Source: Marinobacter sp. JH2 (GTDB taxonomy: Bacteria; Pseudomonadota; Gammaproteobacteria; Pseudomonadales; Oleiphilaceae). From it: 64,000 nucleotides of DNA. The stretch covers positions 868,001 to 932,000 of the forward strand of contig NZ_CP037934.1 of the NCBI RefSeq assembly GCF_004353225.1. The letters are read 5' to 3'. The notes under the pieces were generated by a model, which was given only the letters and a program-made list of their open reading frames with translations, was not told where the DNA came from and ran no database searches. How positions within the stretch are numbered: the first letter of the stretch is position 1; each line of letters starts with the position of its first letter. Shown in pieces: positions 28,796 to 36,897 of this stretch. Position numbers and translations under genes: made by a program.

Positions 28796-29701
28796 TCAGG
28801 CTTTCTTGCGGCTAAGGCGGTTACTAAGGTTGGTGCGTACGCCCGGCAATACAATCGCCAGCGTTACCAGAACCGCGGTAATCAGGTTGAGATCTTGCGC
28901 TTGAAGCCCGAGAACATCAGCGTTCAGCGCGAAGGCAATTGCCAAGCGGTAAATGATGGCACCAATAACGCAGGCAACCAGCGCGCGCATCACTGTCGAA
29001 GGCGTGATGACTGCTTCACCCCCAATAAGGGATGCCAAGCCTATAACGATAACTCCTACACCCATGGTGACATCCGCGGCACCTTGGCTTTGCGCAAAGA
29101 GCGCTCCGGCAAGGCCGACTAGCCCGTTTGAAAGCGCAACACCAAAAATGATCATTCCGCCGGTGGCGATACCTTGAGCGCGGGCCATTCGCGCATTAGC
29201 ACCGGTTGCGCGCATCGCGAGGCCGGTTTCTGACTTCATGAATCGCCACAGGAGTATCAAGGAAATGATGGCGACAATGGCGAAAAGTACGACCGACACC
29301 TGATGGTATTCGAGAAATTCGATGTTATACCATGGAGTTAACACGGTTTCTTCGGTCAACAATGCCAGGTTTGGTCTACCCATGATGCGCAGGTTCACAG
29401 AGTAGAGTGCGATCATGGTGAGAATGGATGCCAGCAGATTAAGAATGTTGAGTTTTACATTCAAAATCGCTGTGACAGCACCGGCTGCCATGCCGGCGAG
29501 CACAGCCATGCCAGTGGCAAGCCATGGGTTCCAACCTGCAATTATAAGAACGGCGGCTACCGCAGCACCTAAAGGAAAGCTGCCGTCGACTGTTAGGTCT
29601 GGGAAGTCCAGAACTCGGAAAGAAATATAGATGCCAAAAGCAACCAAGCCATAAATGAGGCCGGTTTCAAGAGCACCGTAGAATGCGATTTCGCTTAGCA
29701 T
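28796..29701 (-). CDS. ABC transporter permease (TrpXYZ-type importer)
   Basis: 301 residues with about eight to nine hydrophobic helices spread over the full length and the family motif LDFPDLTVDGSFPLGAA at about residues 31-47. It belongs to the branched-chain/BMP-like permease superfamily and forms the membrane channel of the importer, together with the ATPase 9 bases downstream. A hairpin separates it from the binding-protein gene. Confidence 0.88.
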   Translation of the reverse strand: MLSEIAFYGALETGLIYGLVAFGIYISFRVLDFPDLTVDGSFPLGAAVAAVLIIAGWNPWLATGMAVLAGMAAGAVTAILNVKLNILNLLASILTMIALYSVNLRIMGRPNLALLTEETVLTPWYNIEFLEYHQVSVVLFAIVAIISLILLWRFMKSETGLAMRATGANARMARAQGIATGGMIIFGVALSNGLVGLAGALFAQSQGAADVTMGVGVIVIGLASLIGGEAVITPSTVMRALVACVIGAIIYRLAIAFALNADVLGLQAQDLNLITAVLVTLAIVLPGVRTNLSNRLSRKKA

Positions 29702-29726
29702 GGGTAATAGGTCACCGTGAAAGGAA

Positions 29727-29755
29727 ACGGGCGGGCCCTTGTGAGGCTCGCCCGT
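29727..29755 (-). other. Intercistronic hairpin between binding protein and permease genes
   Basis: ACGGGCG and CGCCCGT arms with further partial pairing (GCC/GGC) around a short loop. No T-run follows on the minus strand, so it probably stabilises the upstream mRNA for the abundant binding protein rather than terminating. Confidence 0.55.
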
Positions 29756-29767
29756 GTTGGTCAGGCA

Positions 29768-30742
29768 TTATTTGTCGCTGTTGACGACTTCTTTGGCGTC
29801 CTTGATAAGGTCTTCAGACAAGGTGAGACCCATGCGCTCTCCGGCAGCTGGGTTCACAAACAGGTCCAGTTCTTCCATGGTTTCTGCCGGCATAGTGGCC
29901 GTTTCGGCACCTTCAAGAATGCGAACGACCATCGCGCCTGTTTGGCGGCCATGTTTGTAGTAATCAAAGCCTAATGCGGCAACGGCGCCCCGAGATACGG
30001 TGGCGGTATCGGCTGCAAATACCGGGATGTTAGAGCGCTCACCCACGGAAACCACCGCTTCTGCGGCACTGATCACTGTGTTGTCTGTGGTCAGGTAGAT
30101 CGCATCGGCTTTGCCGACTAGAGAACGAGCAGCACCGAGCACCTCGGATGTTTTAGTTGCAGCGCCTTTAATCAGTTTCAGGCCGCGGGCATTGAGGCGT
30201 TCTTCAAGCAGCTCAATCAGAGCGACTGCGTTGGCTTCCCCCGGGTTGTAAACGGTCCCGATTTTCTTGGCATTGGGCATAACGCGCTGAAGCAAATCGA
30301 TGTGCTTCTCAATCGGAAGCATGTCGCTGACGCCGGTGATGTTGGCGCCCGGCGCTTCCCAGCTTTTCACCAGCTTGGCTGCGACGGGGTCTGTAACTGC
30401 GGAGAAAACCACAGGGATCTTACGCGCAGCAGCAGCGACGGTTTGCGCGGACGGGGTTGCAATGGCAACGATCACGTCCGGGCTCTCGCCCACAAACTTA
30501 CGGGCGATCTGCGATGCAATGGCAGAATTGCCCTGAGCGCTTTCATGCATGAGGCGCAAGTTTTCGCCATCAATGTATCCGTGCTCTGCTAATTCGTCTT
30601 TCACGCCTTGGTGAGCCGAGTCTAGAGCAGGGTGTTCAACAATTTGCGTGATGGCTACAACACGGGTGTCTTCAGCCTGTACCAGGCTCGCAGCCGCCAG
30701 CAATGATGCGCCCAGCAAGGTGCGCAGTGTCTTTCTGGCCAT
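29768..30742 (-). CDS. ABC transporter substrate-binding protein (PF04392 type)
   Basis: 324 residues. A signal peptide of about 23 residues ends at VQAED; the mature protein has two Rossmann-like lobes with VVAITQIVEHPALD near the N-terminus and the typical GV.DELAEHGY, IVAIATPSAQTV and VFSAVTDPVAA segments. First gene of the importer operon. Members bind aromatic amino acids or related compounds, but sequence alone does not fix the ligand. Confidence 0.9.
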   Translation of the reverse strand: MARKTLRTLLGASLLAAASLVQAEDTRVVAITQIVEHPALDSAHQGVKDELAEHGYIDGENLRLMHESAQGNSAIASQIARKFVGESPDVIVAIATPSAQTVAAAARKIPVVFSAVTDPVAAKLVKSWEAPGANITGVSDMLPIEKHIDLLQRVMPNAKKIGTVYNPGEANAVALIELLEERLNARGLKLIKGAATKTSEVLGAARSLVGKADAIYLTTDNTVISAAEAVVSVGERSNIPVFAADTATVSRGAVAALGFDYYKHGRQTGAMVVRILEGAETATMPAETMEELDLFVNPAAGERMGLTLSEDLIKDAKEVVNSDK

Positions 30743-30999
30743 ATGCCCATCTCCGGTTTTTTTGGGGTTATTTTCCCTATTATTCAGGGAGGAAAATTCA
30801 AAGTTGGCCAGTTTAACACAGGCTTAAGGCATTGAGGGTAGTGACGATCGACAGTTTTCAGGTTTAAAGTGGCGAAGCGCTGATGAATCGAAAAGTTTCG
30901 TTGTGACAACATTTGGATATACACTCACGTGTTGCATTGCGCGACTAAAGTCTAATAATAAGCAAGTCATCCAACTATAAAGAAAAGACAGGAAGATCC

Positions 31000-32667
31000 A
31001 TGGACTCCACTCAAAAACTCCCACTCGATATGGTCTACCACTGGGAGGCCACGAACGCCGACTCACTTTACATGACCCAGCCTATTGGCAATGGGCAGGT
31101 TGTTGAATATACGTGGGGGCGTGCAATCGATGAAGCTCGCCGGATGGCGACTTACCTGAAATCTCTGAACTTGCCAGAGAAAAGCCGCATCGGTCTTATT
31201 TCTAAAAACTGCGCCCAATGGATAATGACGGATTGGGCTATCTGGTTGGCCGGGCACATTTCTGTACCTTTGTATCCAACGCTGAACGCAGACACTGTCA
31301 ATTATATTCTTGGGCACGCAGAGTGTGATGTTCTGTTTGTGGGCAAGCTGGACGATTGGGAATTAATGAAGCCTGGCGTGCCAGATTCTGTTCGTTGCAT
31401 TTCGTTCCCTTTGAGCCCGCCCAACGATTTCGAAACCTGGGACGATATTGTCGCTAAATACCCGCCGCTTGAAGGTAAGCCCCAGCGTGATGCCAATGAA
31501 TTAGCGACCATCGTATACACCTCTGGCAGTACCGGTCGCCCGAAGGGTGTCATGCTTAGTTTCGGTAATATGGCGTTTTCTGCAGTCGGTGGCACCAAGA
31601 CACTGGGGGTGGGGCAAAATGAGCGAATGTTGTCCTATTTGCCTCTTGCGCACGTTTTCGAGCGAACCTTTGTTGAGCTGGGTTCTTTGTATGCTGGTTT
31701 CGAGCTTTATTTTGCAGAATCTCTCGACACCTTTGTTGTGGATCTTCAGCGCGCAGAACCGACGCTTTTCTTGTCTGTACCGCGCCTGTGGGTGAAATTC
31801 CAGCATGGTGTACTTCAGAAGCTGCCGAAGAAAAAGCTGGAACGTCTGCTCAAGGTGCCTCTGTTGAACAAAGTGATTAAAAAGAAGGTACTAAAAGGGC
31901 TTGGTTTGAGTAAGGTCAAGCTGGCGGGTTCCGGCTCTGCACCATTGTCTCACGATGTTCTGGATTGGTATCGTAACCTTGGCCTAGAGCTTCTTGAAGG
32001 TTACGGCATGTCTGAAAACTTTGCCTATTCCCACATGAATAAGCCGGGTCGTTCCCGCACGGGTTATGTAGGTGAGGCGCTGCCGAATGTTGAAACCAGA
32101 ATCAGCGAAATTGGTGAAGTTTTGGTGAAAAGCCCCGCGACGATGATGGGCTACTACAAAGACGAAGAGAAGACGGCCGAAGCGTTTACTGAAGACGGTT
32201 TCCTTAGAACTGGCGATAAGGGTGAAATTGATGAAATGGGTCGCCTGAAGCTGACCGGTCGAATCAAGGAAATCTTTAAAACCAGCAAAGGCAAGTACAT
32301 CGCTCCGGCTCCGATCGAAAACAGTCTAATGTCGCACGATGCGATCGAGATGGTCTGCGTATCAGGTGCAAATCAGACCCAGCCTCACGCGTTGGTGGTG
32401 CTGTCTGAAGAAATCCGACCGAAGTCAGCTGATGCAGGTTTCCGTGCAGAGATTGAAAAGAGCTTCAAGCAGTTGATTGAAGATGTTAACAAGACGGTTG
32501 ATCCGCATGAGCAGTTGGCGTTTATTACGATCGTCAGCGACGAGTGGTCTATCGAAAACAGCTTCCTGACCCCAACGCTCAAGCTTAAGCGTAATGTGGT
32601 TGAAGATGCATACGAGGCCAAGGTTGATGCTTGGTATGCGCAGAAGCAGAAGGTGATTTGGCAATAA
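31000..32667 (+). CDS. AMP-binding long-chain acyl-CoA synthetase
   Basis: A 555-residue adenylate-forming enzyme. The P-loop is YTSGSTGRPKGV (about residues 170-181), the adenine motif is EGYGMSEN (about 330), TGDKGEID and the KEIFKTSKGKYIAP hinge and catalytic lysine segment follow. It resembles the bubblegum/FadD15-like group for long chains. It activates a fatty acid to acyl-CoA with ATP in the cytosol. GGAAG lies before the ATG at 31000. Convergent with the iron permease across a long palindrome. Confidence 0.9.
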   Translation: MDSTQKLPLDMVYHWEATNADSLYMTQPIGNGQVVEYTWGRAIDEARRMATYLKSLNLPEKSRIGLISKNCAQWIMTDWAIWLAGHISVPLYPTLNADTVNYILGHAECDVLFVGKLDDWELMKPGVPDSVRCISFPLSPPNDFETWDDIVAKYPPLEGKPQRDANELATIVYTSGSTGRPKGVMLSFGNMAFSAVGGTKTLGVGQNERMLSYLPLAHVFERTFVELGSLYAGFELYFAESLDTFVVDLQRAEPTLFLSVPRLWVKFQHGVLQKLPKKKLERLLKVPLLNKVIKKKVLKGLGLSKVKLAGSGSAPLSHDVLDWYRNLGLELLEGYGMSENFAYSHMNKPGRSRTGYVGEALPNVETRISEIGEVLVKSPATMMGYYKDEEKTAEAFTEDGFLRTGDKGEIDEMGRLKLTGRIKEIFKTSKGKYIAPAPIENSLMSHDAIEMVCVSGANQTQPHALVVLSEEIRPKSADAGFRAEIEKSFKQLIEDVNKTVDPHEQLAFITIVSDEWSIENSFLTPTLKLKRNVVEDAYEAKVDAWYAQKQKVIWQ

Positions 32668-32680
32668 GTTTTAAGTTCCT

Positions 32681-32729
32681 CACCTAAACAACAAAGGCCC
32701 GGCATTGCCGGGCCTTTGTTGTTTAGGTG
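32681..32729. terminator. 49-base perfect palindrome, bidirectional terminator
   Basis: Two perfectly complementary 24-base arms around a single T (32705). The centre is GGCCCGGCA/TGCCGGGCC, flanked by ACAAA/TTTGT and CACCTAAACA/TGTTTAGGTG. It sits between the convergent acyl-CoA synthetase and iron-permease genes. The arms are far longer than needed for termination. Confidence 0.9.
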
Positions 32730-32738
32730 AGTCAAAAA

Positions 32739-34427
32739 TCAGCTCATGGCGCGGGAGTTTGATATAGAGCGGCTCATTAGGATGATTGGAATGATGCCAG
32801 CTAGCACAATAATCAAAGCGGGCAGGGCGCTGTGGTATAGCTGCTCATCAGAGGCAAACTGGTACACATAGGTCGCCAGCGTTTCGTAGTTGAAGGGCCT
32901 TAGTATCAGCGTTGCAGGGAGCTCCTTCATGCAATCTACAAAAACGACCAAAGCTGCGGTTAAAAGCGTTCCACGGAGCATCGGTAGATGAACGTTGAGC
33001 AGTGTTTTGCCCGGACTGTGGCCAAGCGAGCGGGACGCCATGTCCATGCTGGGGGTTATCTTTTGTAGCGCGCTCTCTACACTGCCGGCTGAAACGGCAA
33101 GGAAGCGAACGGTATACGCAAACACCAAGGCGAAGGCCGATCCGCTTAACAGTAGGCCGGTACTAATGCCAAGGTAATCCCGCATGAGTGAATCAAACCA
33201 GTTGTCGAAACCGGCAAGCGGAACGATCACGCCGACGGCAAGCACAGCCCCGGGCATGGCGTATCCAAGGCTAGACAGGCGCATAAGGACTTTCATGCCC
33301 TTGGTGTTATGCAAGCGGCGGCTGTACGCGAGAGTGACACCGATGATCAGCGTGGTTAGTGCAGCGGTGCCTGAAAGAAACAGGCTGTTCATGGTGTTGC
33401 GCACGAAATCAGGGTTCCAGCTGACATCAAAGTATTCCCAGGCGTAGTAACCAAGGGTTGTGCCGGGAATCAAAAAGCCAAAGATTAACGGGATGGCACA
33501 AACCACCACACAGATCATCTGTCGAGGAAACGACATGCTGAAGCGGCGGATCGGGTCGCGGTTATCCCGTGCAGCGAACTGCTCCTGCCGGCGACGTGAG
33601 TAGCGTTCCAGTGTCACAAGAATCACCACGAAAATGAGCATCGTAGTAGCAATTTGCGCTGCTCCGCCAAGGTTACCCAGGTTCATCCAGGTATCAAACA
33701 GGCCGCGGGTGAGGGTTTGTACTGCAAAGAAATCGACAGTGCCAAAATCGTTCAACGTTTCCATCAGCACCAACGACAGGCCAACAGCGATAGCCGGTCG
33801 CGCAATGGGTAATACTACTTTAAAGAAAGTGCTTAAGGCCGAGTGGCCAAGGCTTCTACTGACCGCAAAAAGGGATGGCGACTGTTCAAGGAATGCGGCG
33901 CGGCCCAATAGATACACGTATGGGTAAAGAACCAGGCCAATCATCAATGTGGCGCCTTCCAGGCTGCGGATCTCGGGGAACCAATACTCACTGGCATTTT
34001 GCCAGCCAAACCATTCACGTAGGGTTTTTTGCACCGGACCTGCATAATCCAACAGGCTGGTGTAGACGTAGGCGATGACATAGGCAGGTACAGCGAAGGG
34101 GAGCAGTAACGCCCATTCAAAAAATTTCCTGCCGGGAAAATCGCACATGGTAACGGCCCATGCCGTCGATAGACCGATAATCAATGTCAGGGCACCAACG
34201 CCAACCATAAGTTGAATCGTTGTTATGAGATAGCGTGGCAAAGTGGTGCTGATTAAGTGCGGCCAGATATTCTCTTCAGGAAACAAAGCGAGAAAAATGA
34301 CAGCAAGAACAGGTAGCGCAACAATCGCGGTGGTGATGATGGCGCTTATCAGCCATCGTTTCGAGGTACGTTTTGCCAGTAAGGGTTGTGAAAACCCAGG
34401 GTCGGCACTGCTAACAACCTCGGTCAT
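32739..34427 (-). CDS. fbpB: Fe(3+) ABC transporter permease (FbpB-like)
   Basis: A 562-residue fused permease with two repeats of about six transmembrane helices each, as in SfuB/HitB/FbpB proteins; each half carries the cytosolic EAA-like loop (A..LGHSALSTFFKVVLP and ASRSLGHSPGKTLLNVHLP). It moves ferric iron delivered by the periplasmic binding protein encoded upstream. ATG at 34427 follows CAGGA at good spacing; the frame extends upstream without support. The matching ATPase gene is not adjacent and lies elsewhere, if present. Confidence 0.9.
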   Translation of the reverse strand: MTEVVSSADPGFSQPLLAKRTSKRWLISAIITTAIVALPVLAVIFLALFPEENIWPHLISTTLPRYLITTIQLMVGVGALTLIIGLSTAWAVTMCDFPGRKFFEWALLLPFAVPAYVIAYVYTSLLDYAGPVQKTLREWFGWQNASEYWFPEIRSLEGATLMIGLVLYPYVYLLGRAAFLEQSPSLFAVSRSLGHSALSTFFKVVLPIARPAIAVGLSLVLMETLNDFGTVDFFAVQTLTRGLFDTWMNLGNLGGAAQIATTMLIFVVILVTLERYSRRRQEQFAARDNRDPIRRFSMSFPRQMICVVVCAIPLIFGFLIPGTTLGYYAWEYFDVSWNPDFVRNTMNSLFLSGTAALTTLIIGVTLAYSRRLHNTKGMKVLMRLSSLGYAMPGAVLAVGVIVPLAGFDNWFDSLMRDYLGISTGLLLSGSAFALVFAYTVRFLAVSAGSVESALQKITPSMDMASRSLGHSPGKTLLNVHLPMLRGTLLTAALVVFVDCMKELPATLILRPFNYETLATYVYQFASDEQLYHSALPALIIVLAGIIPIILMSRSISNSRAMS

Positions 34428-34531
34428 GGCATTCCTGTTTATGAAAGTAGTGATGAGAAGTGTTGCGATTTTAGTTACTGAGCGGGCTCCCTGCAATGAC
34501 ACGAGTCATCTTGTTGTTGGTCAATAATGCA

Positions 34532-34564
34532 AAAAAAAGGATGCACTCATGGTGCATCCTTTTA
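34532..34564 (-). terminator. Terminator/attenuator between fbpA and fbpB
   Basis: On the minus strand AAAAGGATGCAC, short loop, GTGCATCCTTTTTTTT: a full intrinsic terminator between binding protein and permease. Partial read-through would give more binding protein than permease. Confidence 0.85.
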
Positions 34565-34588
34565 CATCCTGTGAATGGACGACAATAT

Positions 34589-35602
34589 TTAGCTGTCGTA
34601 ATCCACTCGATCAACCAGTTTTACCGCGGCGTTGCGGTTTTCTGCAATATCCTGCAGTGAAAGGTCGTCAGGATTGATGTCACCCCATTCTGCGACTACA
34701 CCGGTTGGCTTAACTTCCGGGTTGGCCGGGTATTCAGTGTTGGCTTCCGCGTAAATGCGCTGGGCTTCCGGTGAAGACAAGAATTCCATCAGTTGAATGG
34801 CGTTGTCTTTGTTCGGCGCGCTCTTGGTCAGTGAAATGCCACTGATGTTGACGTGGGTACCGCGGCCTTCAGCGTTCGGGAATATCAAGTTAACTTGTTC
34901 AGCGATTGGGCGCTGGTTTTCGTCCTTCAACATGTTGCCGTAGTAGTAGCTGTTGCCGATGGAGATATCGCATTCGCCCTCGGCAATGGCTTTAATCTGG
35001 TCTCGATCGCCACCTTGCGGTTTGCGGGCCAAATTGTTCTTCACGCCTTTCAGCCATTTCTCGGTTTCAGCTTCGCCGTGATGGGCGATCATCGAGGAAA
35101 TTAAGGCGATGTTGTACGGGTGCTTGCCGCTGCGGGTGCAGATGCGGTCTTCCCACTTATCGTCGGCGAGTTCTTCGTAGGTGGTGATTTCGCCTTCTTT
35201 CACGCGGTCTTTTGAGGCAAAGATCAAACGGCCGCGAGTGGTAAGGGCGTACCATTTGCCTTCAGGGTGGCGCAGGTTTTCCGGAATGTTGTGAGAAAGC
35301 GTGTCGGATTCAACGCCCGCGACCAGATCTCGTTCAACCAGTTCGTTGATGCGCGAGATGTCCACGGTCATGACCACGTCGGCCGGGCTATTTCGACCTT
35401 CGCGCTCAAGGCGCTCTGCCAAGCCTTGTTTGGCGAATACAACATTGGTTTCAATGCCTGTTTCTTCCGTGAACGCGTTCAGAAGAGGTTCGAGCAGGTA
35501 TGCTTGGCGATAAGAGTAGATGTTAACTTCGCCATCGGCTGAGGCGCTGAGCGGCATGGCTGCCAGTGCTATGGCGGCGGTTGCGGCTAGTTTCATACGC
35601 AT
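34589..35602 (-). CDS. fbpA: Fe(3+) ABC transporter substrate-binding protein (FbpA/FutA-like)
   Basis: A 337-residue periplasmic iron-binding protein. A signal peptide of about 22 residues ends at SASA-DG. The iron-binding class is shown by VNIYSYRQ near the mature N-terminus and the tyrosine cluster NSYYYGNM (about residue 218), whose adjacent tyrosines bind Fe(3+). The gene lies behind a Fur-like site and ahead of fbpB in the same direction. Confidence 0.92.
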   Translation of the reverse strand: MRMKLAATAAIALAAMPLSASADGEVNIYSYRQAYLLEPLLNAFTEETGIETNVVFAKQGLAERLEREGRNSPADVVMTVDISRINELVERDLVAGVESDTLSHNIPENLRHPEGKWYALTTRGRLIFASKDRVKEGEITTYEELADDKWEDRICTRSGKHPYNIALISSMIAHHGEAETEKWLKGVKNNLARKPQGGDRDQIKAIAEGECDISIGNSYYYGNMLKDENQRPIAEQVNLIFPNAEGRGTHVNISGISLTKSAPNKDNAIQLMEFLSSPEAQRIYAEANTEYPANPEVKPTGVVAEWGDINPDDLSLQDIAENRNAAVKLVDRVDYDS

Positions 35603-35670
35603 AGGTGCTTTCCTTTGGTTTCGATGCTAGTGAATGCGTTCCGTAATTGGGTATCAACGGCATTTCAAAA

Positions 35671-35689
35671 CGACAACCATTCTCATTCA
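35671..35689 (-). promoter_or_regulatory. Fur-box-like site upstream of fbpA
   Basis: GACAACCATTCTCATTCAT-like stretch: about 11 of 19 bases agree with the GATAATGATAATCATTATC consensus, including the central ATTCTCATT core. Its place 69 bases before fbpA fits iron repression. Confidence 0.6.
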
Positions 35690-35789
35690 TGGTGGGGTTT
35701 GAGTCAATAACTCTCTTGGCATATTTATACAAAAATGATGGTATGCTTCTTAACATTATAAAAAGACGTAACTTCTTAGGAATCCTCGA

Positions 35790-36068
35790 ATGACCACAAG
35801 TGATCGCAGGGAACATCTCCGCACGGCCATGAGTGCAAGAGTCAAGGTTATCCATGAAGAGCTGGGAGAGCATATCTTTCCAACGCGCGACATTTCCGAT
35901 GGCGGAATTTTCATTGCGCTGGAAGGCGTCTCATTTGCCCCTAACCTGGGAGACCGGGTCGTCGTGCAAGTCCAGGGGTTGCCGGTACCCGCGCCGACAC
36001 TGAATATGGTTGTTGTACGCAAAACCGAAGAAGGATACGGGTTGCAGTTTGCGTTGGATTGCGAATAA
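35790..36068 (+). CDS. PilZ domain protein (c-di-GMP receptor)
   Basis: A 92-residue single PilZ domain. Both c-di-GMP-binding motifs are complete: RxxxR at residues 7-11 (REHLR) and DxSxxG at about residues 36-41 (DISDGG). It would bind cyclic di-GMP and relay it to an unknown partner. Its end overlaps the frame of the following lipoprotein gene only if that gene used an upstream start. An HD-GYP-derived protein is encoded 0.8 kb downstream, also linked to c-di-GMP. Confidence 0.9.
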   Translation: MTTSDRREHLRTAMSARVKVIHEELGEHIFPTRDISDGGIFIALEGVSFAPNLGDRVVVQVQGLPVPAPTLNMVVVRKTEEGYGLQFALDCE

Positions 36069-36130
36069 CTCGCCGGTCTTTTGGAAAAGTTGGTGATGGA
36101 TTCATGTGCTTGGGAAGGCCCGCTTTCATA

Positions 36131-36721
36131 ATGTTGATTAACACCTGTCGTACAAAACTATTCGGTCTTATGCTCCTGTTTCTCGCACTACCCGGGTGCG
36201 CCAGCTATTACACACACTACGCGATGTTTCCTGGTGAGAATTCATCGGGCGATCCCCGCCAGATACGCGTCTCGTGGCAATCGGCAGACTACCCGGACTG
36301 GTCTTTTATTCGCGATAAGGCAACAACAATGAAAGTCGAAGCCCAATGCAGTGATCGGGTTTGGCTACTTTCGGACGATAGCCAAGAACGCGCAGGTGAT
36401 TGTGCGGTAGGTGTAAGGGCCTGTGGCCAGCAAAACCTTGACGAGAGTGTGTTTAAAAGTGGCCCGGTCAATGAGGTTGCCTGCTTGCAAGTGATTGGGC
36501 CAGAAACTGTGGAGCGCATTGCTGATATCGGTGCCAAATTTCAGCTGTCGGTCGCTTGCCGGCCCTTGGTTTCAGAGGTTTTAAAAGGCGATAAGGTAGT
36601 CAATATGGATTATCTTCGAGCGTCAACGGTTGCGTATACGGTATATGCCCGCAAAGTGCCAAGAGGTTCGCTTAGTGCCCGGTTGCCTGAGTTTGATGAA
36701 TCCGTATGTAAGGATGATTGA
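36131..36721 (+). CDS. Hypothetical lipoprotein
   Basis: 196 residues. The N-terminus is a lipoprotein signal peptide with lipobox ALPGC (Cys about residue 22). The mature part has several cysteines (DCAVGVRACGQ, CRPL) and no family that I recognise. I chose ATG at 36131 because the signal peptide fits from there; upstream in-frame codons at 36059 and 36104 would overlap the PilZ gene or extend the signal. Possibly co-transcribed with the PilZ gene. Confidence 0.6.
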   Translation: MLINTCRTKLFGLMLLFLALPGCASYYTHYAMFPGENSSGDPRQIRVSWQSADYPDWSFIRDKATTMKVEAQCSDRVWLLSDDSQERAGDCAVGVRACGQQNLDESVFKSGPVNEVACLQVIGPETVERIADIGAKFQLSVACRPLVSEVLKGDKVVNMDYLRASTVAYTVYARKVPRGSLSARLPEFDESVCKDD

Positions 36722-36897
36722 TTAAAGAGGGTTCCTCTACGAAAACGAGTTCTCGCCCGTACGTTTGGTTTCGAATCGATAATCTAAGTTACGTTTTCGA
36801 CTATTTTAGTGACGCTTCTCTACAAAACGGTAATGGCAGCTAGGCACTGGCGTGTCAAACTGAGTACCCTGAGCTATTTATACCTGAGGGGAATGCG

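Noticed and set aside
29727..29755. Hairpin between binding protein and permease genes as a terminator
   Set aside because: There is no T-run on the minus strand; it fits mRNA stabilisation better.
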